This document shows positions 25,398 to 31,970 of a stretch of 44,904 nucleotides of DNA, one piece after another. The notes under the pieces are model-generated. The model was given only the letters and a program-made list of their open reading frames with translations. It made no database searches and was not told the DNA's origin. Positions within the stretch are counted from its first letter, which is position 1, and each line of letters starts with the position of its first letter. The DNA comes from Kiritimatiellia bacterium (GTDB taxonomy: Bacteria; Verrucomicrobiota; Kiritimatiellia; RFP12; UBA1067): positions 1-44,904 of the forward strand of contig JAQIBS010000204.1 in the NCBI GenBank assembly GCA_027858965.1. Direction: 5' to 3'. The position numbers and the translations under genes are program-made.

Positions 25398-26086
25398 ATG
25401 GAAGATTCGAAAAACATAGATTTTAGCTCTGTATCATCATCTCTATTTGAACGGGTAGTGAATATTCTGGAAGAGGCCCGCGCCAATGTTGTGCGATCAG
25501 TCAATTCGAATATGGTGGTTGCCTATTGGCTGATCGGGCGGGAGATAGTCGAAGAGATTCAAGGTGGAGATAAACGGGCAGAATATGGCAAGCAGGTTCT
25601 TAAAAAATTATCTGAACAACTGAATGACCATTATGGTTCAGGTTTCTCAGTTCCTAATCTACAGAATTTCAGAAAGTTTTATCAGATTTACTCGGATAGG
25701 CTGTCAATTCAGTACCCGGTGGGTACCAAATTCATTTCTGTTGATAATGACGAGTCTGTAAAACAGTACCCGGTGGGTACTAAATCGGAAAGTTCCAAAA
25801 TAATTCCTTTGTTGGGGAGTGAATTGACAACCGGTTTTTCCCCGCAGCTCTCATGGTCGCACTATCGGGCATTGATGCGTGTGAAAGATGACAAAGCACG
25901 GGAGTTTTATGCACAGAGAAAAATGAAACCGTGGCCAAGTATTCCGTCTTGAATGACCGAAAACAGATTTTTGCCTCAAAATATCTTCTCTACCTTCCTT
26001 CAGAAGAGGAGTTGAAACTCGAGATCCAGAGAGAGCGCAAATTGATCGAAGCCGCCATTGCATCACAAGACGAAGGCGGAAAATGA
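25398..26086 (+). pseudogene. YhcG/DUF1016-family nuclease with its catalytic core deleted
   Basis: The start gives the DUF1016 N-terminal domain: ILEEARANVVRSVNSNMVVAYWLIGREIVEEIQGGDKRAEYGKQVLKKLSEQL...GFSVPNLQNFRKFYQIY and LSWSHYRALMRVKDDKAREFYAQ. Right there the frame is lost (stop 25952). The other frame then supplies the C-terminal end, ETVAKYSVLNDRKQIFASKYLLYLPSEEELKLEIQRERKLIEAA, to TGA 26086. In intact proteins about 130-150 residues, including the PDDEXK-like nuclease core, lie between these pieces. It is therefore an internal deletion. These proteins often accompany type I restriction loci, which agrees with the HsdS start that overlaps its stop. Confidence 0.75.
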
Positions 26087-26130
26087 AACCCTCCGGTGTC
26101 GAGTGGCTGAGATATATTTGTTGTGTGTAG
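26083..26130 (+). pseudogene. Type I restriction specificity subunit (HsdS), N-terminal stub
   Basis: MKPSGVEWL, starting at ATGA overlapping the YhcG stop, matches the well-known HsdS opening (K-x-S-G-V-E-W-L-G-x-I-P). After nine codons it diverges and stops at 26130. The overlap shows that hsdS once followed the YhcG gene in an operon and was deleted. Confidence 0.55.
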
Positions 26131-26638
26131 CGGCGCTTATACAGAGGATTCAGCAGTAATACCTGATTGGATGTATAATCAGACCATTTTACGATGTGAG
26201 GTGATTGGCTTCGCTTTAAAACTGTTTGCAAACAATCGATCCGGCGGAATTTTTAAAAGAATAAATTCAAAAGAATATGATACGGTAATTCGGGAAGCTA
26301 AAAATGCTACATGGGATCTTGTTCAAATTACGTTATTTGTTGAATGTCATAGAAACAGAGCTCCAGGCACAATATATTCTTTTGTTACACGGGATGAAAA
26401 TTTGTTAAATTTATCTGATAGCATCTTGGATCTTTACAACGATAATGATGCATTTAAGGCTTCAGTTAATTCCTTATATCCGAATTTTGGATATGAGGAA
26501 TTTAAAAAAAGGATAGAGATGTTCGGGCGCAGGCCCGATAAAGATAATCACATTAAAAAAGTTTTGAGTTCACTTGACGAAACCATTCAAGGACTTGAGA
26601 ATCAAGTCAGGGATAGATTGTCAATAAAACGAAATTAG
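26123..26638 (+). CDS. Unrecognised protein, possibly truncated
   Basis: 171 residues from GTG 26123, without a ribosome site; ATG 26171 is an alternative start. I do not recognise the family. The sequence is helical with several charged stretches. One segment (TIYSFVTRDENLLNLSDSILDLYNDND) resembles the late strand of PIN-like nuclease domains, but the metal-binding acidic residues that would lie earlier are not evident, so the N-terminus may have been lost at the HsdS deletion junction. It is AT-richer than the carbohydrate genes. Its neighbours suggest it belonged to a defence or toxin locus. Confidence 0.45.
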   Translation: MCSGAYTEDSAVIPDWMYNQTILRCEVIGFALKLFANNRSGGIFKRINSKEYDTVIREAKNATWDLVQITLFVECHRNRAPGTIYSFVTRDENLLNLSDSILDLYNDNDAFKASVNSLYPNFGYEEFKKRIEMFGRRPDKDNHIKKVLSSLDETIQGLENQVRDRLSIKRN

Positions 26639-26676
26639 CTATTTTAAACGAATTGAGATGTTAAGGAGAGTTAACG

Positions 26677-26931
26677 ATGGGAAGATACGAGAAAGATGCA
26701 CGGCAACACGCTAATATGATACTGCACTATTATGATCACGCTGATAGCAACGGTTACTCTCAGGCAGATTATCATTATTGTCAACTATCGGACCTCATCA
26801 TCAGAGCCTCCAAATCCAAAAATGACCAGAATGATGTTGTTGTTATTCAAACTTTAAAAGAGAGTGCTGAACGTCTTATGCGGAAAATGAAAGAACGTGA
26901 GGTTGAAATTGAAAACAAGAACATTGATTGA
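26677..26931 (+). CDS. Small hypothetical helical protein
   Basis: An 84-residue protein with a good ribosome site (TAAGGAG at 26661-26667, nine bases before ATG). It is probably all-helical, with a charged C-terminal coil (LKESAERLMRKMKEREVEIENKNID). No family recognised. It lies 38 bp after the previous gene and 40 bp before the DUF4062 gene in the same direction, so it may be part of the same operon. Confidence 0.5.
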   Translation: MGRYEKDARQHANMILHYYDHADSNGYSQADYHYCQLSDLIIRASKSKNDQNDVVVIQTLKESAERLMRKMKEREVEIENKNID

Positions 26932-26971
26932 TAAGATTATCTCGTTAGCTATGATATAAGGAGTTTTGGAT

Positions 26972-27622
26972 ATGAAAAACAAACCAGCATTAAAGATTTT
27001 TGTGTCATCAGCGGTTTATGGCTATGAGGATTTACTGGAGAGTATTTATGCATTGCTTTCGGAGTATAAATATGAGGTTCTAATGTCGCATAAGGGGACA
27101 GTGCCTATAAATCCTGAGCTCTCCGCAATGACCAGCTGCTTGAAGGCTGTTGATGAGTGTGATCTTTTTCTTGGTATAATCCTGCCTCGGTATGGATCTG
27201 GCAAAGAGGACAGTAAAGGCCTCTCTATTACCCACAAGGAGACTCTCCGGGCGATTGAGGGAAATAAACCGCGCTGGTTCCTGGTGCACGAAAATGTTGC
27301 CATTGCCCGGCAGCTCCTTTCTCCCTATCGCAATAAAAGATGTAAAAGTGCCTTTCAGCTGAAGAAGGGGATTGATTTTGAACCCACTCCGGTTTTAGAG
27401 GACCTTCGTATTCTCGACCTTTATGAGAAAGCAATGAGTCTGGATGTTGCAGAGGTAAAGCACCGCAAGGCTAACTGGGTGCAGAGCTATGGCGTTAATG
27501 ATGATGCAAGACTGTTTGCTACAGCTCAGTTTAGAAGACACCGGGAACTTGCCGATAAATTCCTGCCAAAGCTTAGAGATCAAAACGCAATAGCTGATCA
27601 TATTAAGGGAGGTCGTAGATGA
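26972..27622 (+). CDS. DUF4062 domain protein (defence-island type)
   Basis: 216 residues from ATG 26972 (AAGGAG at 26958-26963, 8-bp spacing; an upstream in-frame TTG at 26966 is less likely). The N-terminus, KIFVSSAVYGYEDLLESIYALLSEYKYEVLMSHKGTVPINPELSAMTSCLKAVDECDLFLGIILPRYGSG, is a DUF4062 domain, a TIR/nucleotide-hydrolase-like Rossmann fold common in bacterial defence and NTPase proteins. The C-terminal ~100 residues are unassigned. Its stop overlaps the next gene's ATG (ATGA at 27619), so the two proteins are translationally coupled and probably work together, perhaps as sensor and effector (inference). Confidence 0.7.
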   Translation: MKNKPALKIFVSSAVYGYEDLLESIYALLSEYKYEVLMSHKGTVPINPELSAMTSCLKAVDECDLFLGIILPRYGSGKEDSKGLSITHKETLRAIEGNKPRWFLVHENVAIARQLLSPYRNKRCKSAFQLKKGIDFEPTPVLEDLRILDLYEKAMSLDVAEVKHRKANWVQSYGVNDDARLFATAQFRRHRELADKFLPKLRDQNAIADHIKGGRR

Positions 27623-29010
27623 ATAAAGACCTTAGAAAATTAATTAAGAAAGGCGAGTCGGAGACGTTAGTTATGAAAGGATCTCGCGTGACCCGCGAAT
27701 CAATTGCTCGCGCGGTTTGCGGACTTTTGAACCAGCAGGGAGGCTCTCTCTTATGGGGCATTGATCCGCAGCAAGTGTTCTCTGACATTAAAGATGTAGA
27801 ATCAAAATGCAAAGATCTGTATGCATACTTAATGAAAAGCATTAATCCCCGTCCTTTCCTCTCTGTGTCTATAGAGCACGATGACGATAAATCCGTTATA
27901 ATAGTTCGTATACCTTTCGGGTATGACAAACCATACTCTGTTAACAGGGAAATATGGGTTAGGATTGGAGGTTCAACAATGCGCGCCGGAGAAGAGCGCA
28001 GCGCAGCGCTTGTTGATGAGGGTGCTCGTGAACTTGCCCGCTGGGAACGTGATCCTATGCCTGGCTTCATCATAGATGATTGCGACCGGAAGGAGCTTAA
28101 GGAGGCGCGGGATAGAATTACAAAAGCGGGACGCTTTGGTGGTTACCTGCCTGAGAGTGATAGTGAAATGTTGCAGCAGTTATATGTGCAGCGGCATGGT
28201 AGTTTAACAAATGCAGCCGTTGTCCTTTTTGCTGAACAGCCCCGAGTTTGGTCACCCCATATTTTTGTGCGAATTGTCTCTTATGCATCCGACAAAACCG
28301 GTCCAATTGCCAATGATGTTATCATTCAAGGTCCTGCCGTAAAGACGGTAAAAGAGTTTGTGACAATTATTCAGCAGCGAACCGGTATATCCAGTAGATT
28401 CAATAAAAAACAGCTTGAGAGAGATGACCGGCCTGCATACGCATTATATGCATTGAGAGAGTCTATGGTTAATGCAATTGCGCATCGATCATATGATGCG
28501 GTCGGCGGTTCAATTCGCGTGGAGGTCTATCCGGATCATCTGACTATCAGCAATCCCGGGCAGCTACCGGACGAATGGACAATCCAAAATTTAAAAACGG
28601 AACATAAGTCAGTCCCATTTAATCCTGATATTGCCCATGTGCTGTATATGCAGAAATTTATGGATCAGTTAGGTGCAGGAACGCAACGCGTAATTGCGGA
28701 ATGCAAAAAACTGGGCGCGAAGCCTCCTGTATGGCGTGTTGAAGGGGGGCTTGTAAGCCTGACCCTGTTTGCTGCACCTGAGCCTTCTGCAGGCATATTG
28801 CTTTCACTGCGGCAATCTGATTTTATAGATGGATTCAAAACTGGTTCGGAATTTAAAACCTCTGACTATACGCAATTCACAGAAGTAAGTGAGCGGCAGG
28901 CAAGGCGGGATCTTGCAGACATGGAGAATCAGGGAATAATTGAACGTTATGGCAAAGGGCCGGCAACGGTTTATCGCAAGACGGGGAAGGAGGGCGGAGA
29001 TGACTCTTGA
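27619..29010 (+). CDS. AlbA_2 (Schlafen-like) domain plus GHKL-type ATPase protein
   Basis: 463 residues. Residues ~10-110 match the AlbA_2 putative DNA/RNA-binding domain (ESIARAVCGLLNQQGGSLLWGIDPQ...SVIIVRIPFGYDKPYSVNREIWVRIGGSTMRA). Residues ~260-380 carry the HATPase_c_4-like region typical of RecG-like regulators: ALRESMVNAIAHRSY (N-box), SIRVEVYPDHLTISNPGQLP and FMDQLGAGTQRVIAECKKLG. A C-terminal winged helix follows (SERQARRDLADMENQGIIERYGKGPATVYR). The start overlaps the DUF4062 stop. Such genes frequently sit in restriction and defence islands. The exact function is unknown; nucleic-acid-dependent regulation or a defence effector is plausible. Confidence 0.75.
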   Translation: MNKDLRKLIKKGESETLVMKGSRVTRESIARAVCGLLNQQGGSLLWGIDPQQVFSDIKDVESKCKDLYAYLMKSINPRPFLSVSIEHDDDKSVIIVRIPFGYDKPYSVNREIWVRIGGSTMRAGEERSAALVDEGARELARWERDPMPGFIIDDCDRKELKEARDRITKAGRFGGYLPESDSEMLQQLYVQRHGSLTNAAVVLFAEQPRVWSPHIFVRIVSYASDKTGPIANDVIIQGPAVKTVKEFVTIIQQRTGISSRFNKKQLERDDRPAYALYALRESMVNAIAHRSYDAVGGSIRVEVYPDHLTISNPGQLPDEWTIQNLKTEHKSVPFNPDIAHVLYMQKFMDQLGAGTQRVIAECKKLGAKPPVWRVEGGLVSLTLFAAPEPSAGILLSLRQSDFIDGFKTGSEFKTSDYTQFTEVSERQARRDLADMENQGIIERYGKGPATVYRKTGKEGGDDS

Positions 29011-29101
29011 TGGAATCCGGCCAAAATCCGGCCAAATCTCGACGCTGCCTATTTCCCCCGCTATATTCAATCTTGAAATGGCGGTTGTGATGGTTGTCTA
29101 A
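29000..29101 (+). CDS. 33-codon open frame overlapping the AlbA-ATPase end
   Basis: MTLDGIRPKSGQISTLPISPAIF... starts at ATG 29000, seven bases behind AAGGAGG, a very strong ribosome site, and overlaps the previous gene by 11 bp. The product is too short to classify. It may be the start of a gene deleted between the direct repeats at 29013 and 29155. Confidence 0.3.
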   Translation: MTLDGIRPKSGQISTLPISPAIFNLEMAVVMVV

Positions 29102-29188
29102 TTTACAAACCGTTGGTAATGAGGAACTTATGTGTTGTATGGTGTTGAGTTATTGAATCCGGCCAAAATCCGGCCAAATCCGGCCAAA
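29013..29188 (+). repeat. 25-bp direct repeat, ATCCGGCCAAA multimers
   Basis: A 25-bp segment at 29013-29037 recurs identically at 29155-29179. Each holds two ATCCGGCC words separated by AAA, and the second copy is extended by a third unit to 29188. The copies are 142 bp apart. The intervening DNA (29038-29154) contains no recognisable gene. Such repeats are substrates for slippage or deletion and may mark a lost coding segment. Confidence 0.7.
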
Positions 29189-29288
29189 GTGAAATATGCG
29201 TCTTTAAACGCTTTAAAACTTGTGGCGGTGAAATGATAATCCTTTTACAGTATTTGTCTGCATTAACAAAATGTAAGGCGGTTAAGCT

Positions 29289-29711
29289 ATGAAACCAACA
29301 TCAATCCAATGTGGCGATAAGCAGGTTGCAGCCATTGGCAACACTGCTTTGCTGGATAAATATAAGACCGGACTCTTCTGTTCCCGCAAATGCCCTGCCG
29401 TCAAGATTCTTGAGGCATACGACCAGTTTAAGAGGTGGGCTGCCGACTCTGAGATTACAGTTATCAGCGGGTTTCACTCACCTGTGGAAAAAGAGTGCTT
29501 TAAATTACTGCTTACTGGTAAGGCCAACATAATTCTCTCTCCGGCACGGGAGCTGGAGCACATGCGCATATTAAAAGAGAGGGAATCTGTTATTGATGAA
29601 GGACGCATGCTTATCATATCACCGTTTAAAGAAAAACGAAGGCGCACAGGGGTCGTAGCTAAAGATTCTACATTTGAAGTTAATTTGTTATATATAAATG
29701 CTTTACAGTGA
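29289..29711 (+). CDS. DprA/SMF-like (SLOG superfamily) small protein, C-terminus possibly truncated
   Basis: A 140-residue protein. AIGNTALLDKYKTGLFCSRKCP, then EAYDQFKRWA and TVISGFHSPVEKECFKLLLTG, follow the DprA/SMF Rossmann layout (GN-x-LL...GSR...VVSG); GKANIILSPARELEHMRILKERE and GRMLIISPF continue the fold. After SPFKEKRRR, where relatives usually have A-E-x-RN-x-x-V, the sequence differs and ends, so the C-terminus may be lost. SLOG proteins bind nucleotides or single-stranded DNA, and small versions are common near defence loci. It lies 3' of the AlbA-ATPase gene. Confidence 0.55.
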   Translation: MKPTSIQCGDKQVAAIGNTALLDKYKTGLFCSRKCPAVKILEAYDQFKRWAADSEITVISGFHSPVEKECFKLLLTGKANIILSPARELEHMRILKERESVIDEGRMLIISPFKEKRRRTGVVAKDSTFEVNLLYINALQ

Positions 29712-29860
29712 TGTTATTTCGTTTTTTTAACAGCGGCAATTATCAATTAATATTGTAAGGAAGTACGGAAATCGTCGGCGGTCTTGATGGACTTAAAATG
29801 AGGATTGGAACTCATTCATAAATCAGCTAACATTATGGTTTAGAAAGTTGAGTGCTAATT

Positions 29861-30022
29861 ATGAACAACCTGAGATTACCGATATCACTCGATGATGTGC
29901 TGCGTGGAAAGGCGGGTTTTGAATTCGGACATTTTGGACATGAAATCAGTTCTGCTGAGAAAATAATTGGTGTCAAAAATAATTGGTGCCAGGTATTAAA
30001 TAATGAGCAAAGAAACAATTAG
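29861..30022 (+). pseudogene. N-terminal stub resembling AlbA-domain ATP-binding proteins
   Basis: MNNLRLPISLDDVLRGKAGFEFG starts like AlbA-type ATP-binding proteins, which often open with LP-[IV]-S-L-D-D-[LV]-L-x-G-x. After about 22 residues it changes to unrelated low-complexity sequence containing near-repeats of AATTGGTGTCA, and it stops at 30022. It would be a second AlbA-family relic in this island. Low certainty. The rest of 29712-30059 holds nothing recognisable. Confidence 0.35.
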
Positions 30023-30060
30023 AAAACAATTAGTGTCAGGCAATATATTTGATTTATGTG

Positions 30061-30172
30061 TTCCCGATCGGTAATAAAACAAGTTTTTTATTAAATTTCA
30101 GGTTTAATGTTCCCGAACGGTAATTTTATCGTTGATTTGAGGTATTTTTTGTGAGATATTCCTTATCGGGAA
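30061..30172. promoter_or_regulatory. Three HipB-type operators at 49-bp intervals
   Basis: Imperfect palindromes TTCCCGATCGGTAA (30061-30074), TTCCCGAACGGTAA (30110-30123) and TTCCTTATCGGGAA (30159-30172). Their starts are exactly 49 bp apart. The last overlaps the -10 region and ends 7 bp before the hipB start. They are most simply autoregulatory sites for the HipB/HipA complex. Confidence 0.75.
30132..30160 (+). promoter_or_regulatory. hipBA promoter
   Basis: TTGATT (30132-30137), a 17-bp spacer and GATATT (30155-30160). The third operator (30159-30172) overlaps the -10 and likely transcription start, so occupancy should block transcription. Initiation here would leave a very short leader of about 10-15 nt, in line with the absence of a clear ribosome site before ATG 30180. 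Confidence 0.55.
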
Positions 30173-30179
30173 CATTTAT

Positions 30180-30422
30180 ATGAAAACAATAAAGAATACA
30201 GAACAGTTGGGAAAGCTGATAAGGGCAAAGAGAACGTTTCTGAAGGTTACGCAGAAAGAGTTGGCTTTGGCGGCGGGAACCGGTCTGCGCTTTATTATTG
30301 AATTGGAACGGGGTAAGGAGACCTGCAGGGTTGGTAAGGTCTTTGATGTGCTCCAGGCACTTGGACTCTCTTTTCAGACATCCGGCATGGATGCGTTTGA
30401 GAATGGGGGTGAGAGCCGATGA
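30180..30422 (+). CDS. hipB: HipB-like antitoxin (XRE family)
   Basis: An 80-residue helix-turn-helix protein: LGKLIRAKRTFLKVTQKELALAAGTGLRFIIELERGKETCRVGKVFDVLQALGL is the HipB-type XRE domain with the usual E-L-E-R-G-K recognition end. It should bind the operators at 30061-30172 and neutralise the HipA kinase encoded immediately downstream; the stop overlaps the hipA start (ATGA at 30419). Length and composition are normal for HipB. Confidence 0.85.
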   Translation: MKTIKNTEQLGKLIRAKRTFLKVTQKELALAAGTGLRFIIELERGKETCRVGKVFDVLQALGLSFQTSGMDAFENGGESR

Positions 30423-31657
30423 AGAGGCTTATAGTATATCTGAACTCGCTGCATATTGGTGAGCTGGATGAGAGTGCAGGCGGTCAGCTCAGGTTCCGGT
30501 ATTCTGCCGATTGGCTTAATAATCCTCACGCTATACCTCTTTCAAGATCACTCCCGCTTAAGGATAGCCTCTTTGACGGGGGGGAGGTTCGTTCTTTTTT
30601 TGCCGGTACGTTGCCGGATGAGGAACCTCGTCGGATAATTGCGGAGGTGCTTGGAATCAGTTCCGCAAACGACTTTGCTATGCTGGAACGGATTGGAGGG
30701 GAGTGTGCCGGGGCGGTTTCGTTGCTGCCGGAGGGAATGAAACTGTGTGATCCATCTGAGTTCCGCTTGCGCAGGTTAAGTGAGAACGACCTGGAGGAGG
30801 TGATCAAATCGCTTCATAAACGTCCTCTTATGGCCGGAGAAGACGGGTTGCGTCTCTCGCTTGCCGGAGCACAGGACAAGCTTCCTGTTGTATTAGATGG
30901 AACTGCCGTTTGTCTTCCTTTGGATAATACACCCAGCACACATATTATAAAACCGGAACCGGAGCGCTTTCCTGGTTTGGCAGCCAATGAGCTTTTCTGC
31001 ATGAAGCTGGCGCATCAGGTTGGTTTGAATGTGCCGGATGTGTTTCACAGAAGGGTTGGTAACAGGGAGTGTCTTATAGTTAAACGTTATGATCGCATTA
31101 TCAGAGACAAAGGCCGGATTGAAAGGGTTCATCAGGAGGATTTCTGTCAGGCTCTTGGTTATCCGCCGGAGAAGAAATATCAGCAGGAGGGTGGACCCTA
31201 TGTGCGGAAGTGCATAGCACTGTTACGCGAATGGTCATCGGTGCCTGTCCTTGACATTCGAGATTTTGTTGATGCAATGATTTTTAATGTAATCATAGGA
31301 AATGCAGATGCACATGGAAAGAACTACTCCTTCCTGTACTCGTTAAACAGCAAGCGTCTGGCTCCGTTTTATGATCTTGTCTGCACTCTTGCATGGCCAC
31401 AGTTATCAAAGGTGCTTTCAATGAAGATAGGCAGTGGAAAGAATCTGAATGAAATCCGTTTGCATCATTTCCGGAAAATGGCGGAAGAGTGTAGACTTGG
31501 CTGGCCGATGGTACGTGAGCGTGTAATGGTGATGTCGGATAAGGTTTGCAGATCTCTTTCCTCTATGGAGTTTACTGCCGCAGTTATGCATACGGAAATG
31601 ACAGAGAGAATATCAGAACTAATCCTGAATAGATCAAGGTTGGTCCGGGATCAGTGA
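30419..31657 (+). CDS. hipA: HipA-family serine/threonine kinase toxin
   Basis: A 412-residue protein with all main HipA features: an N-terminal couple_hipA subdomain (FRYSADWLNNPHAIPLSRSLPLKD...FFAGTLPDEEPRR), the P-loop-like LRLSLAGAQDKLPV around residue 147, THIIKPEP, a CLIVKRYDR segment, the catalytic NADAHGKN (D297) and the metal-binding FYDLVCT. In other bacteria HipA phosphorylates aminoacyl-tRNA synthetases (GltX in E. coli) and induces dormancy. This gene looks complete and is coupled to hipB, so it may be the only functional toxin-antitoxin module in the window. The target here is not known. Confidence 0.88.
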   Translation: MKRLIVYLNSLHIGELDESAGGQLRFRYSADWLNNPHAIPLSRSLPLKDSLFDGGEVRSFFAGTLPDEEPRRIIAEVLGISSANDFAMLERIGGECAGAVSLLPEGMKLCDPSEFRLRRLSENDLEEVIKSLHKRPLMAGEDGLRLSLAGAQDKLPVVLDGTAVCLPLDNTPSTHIIKPEPERFPGLAANELFCMKLAHQVGLNVPDVFHRRVGNRECLIVKRYDRIIRDKGRIERVHQEDFCQALGYPPEKKYQQEGGPYVRKCIALLREWSSVPVLDIRDFVDAMIFNVIIGNADAHGKNYSFLYSLNSKRLAPFYDLVCTLAWPQLSKVLSMKIGSGKNLNEIRLHHFRKMAEECRLGWPMVRERVMVMSDKVCRSLSSMEFTAAVMHTEMTERISELILNRSRLVRDQ

Positions 31658-31719
31658 TAAAATCGTCTCTGGGGCGTAGTGCTATATTCTGTAATTCAGC
31701 CAGATGATGATTAGAGCGG

Positions 31720-31929
31720 TTGGCAGTTATGCTGCCGATTCCGGCGTTTGGTCAGATTGGCAACAGAATTTTCATTCGGTCGCAGAGGCCTGCGACCCTC
31801 CATAAAGCTAACGCGGCAGAGCCGCTTGCCTGTGCGTTGCGCGCAGACAAGGCAGCCAAACTTTTTTATGTGATGCGCGAGAAAACCAAAGACATCCGCA
31901 AGGTCTATAACGGAACAGAGTGGGAGTAG
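31720..31929 (+). pseudogene. 3'-end fossil of a beta-helix gene
   Basis: The last codons read DIRKVYNGTEWE-stop, matching the NLRKSYNGTKWE-stop tail of the beta-helix gene at 23321-24844. Similarity continues past the stop codon (AGTGGGAGTAG followed by a TTCTTGG/TTTTGG-like word in both). The upstream sequence is filled with palindromic repeats and has no domain. It is a relic of a related gene whose body is gone. Confidence 0.55.
31778..31825. repeat. REP-like palindromes
   Basis: GGTCGCAG-AGGC-CTGCGACC (31778-31797, 8-bp perfect stem) is followed by GCGGC-AGA-GCCGC (31813-31825). GC-rich intergenic palindromes like these recur through the second half of the window. Apart from them and the beta-helix fossil, 31658-31970 is empty. 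Confidence 0.6.
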
Positions 31930-31970
31930 TTCTTGGGGCTGGAGATAATTGAAGAGGTGAAAAAAGGTCA

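Noticed and set aside
29013..29188. Repeats considered as a CRISPR array
   Set aside because: Only two long copies, the unit is internally repetitive, and there are no regular spacers or cas genes.
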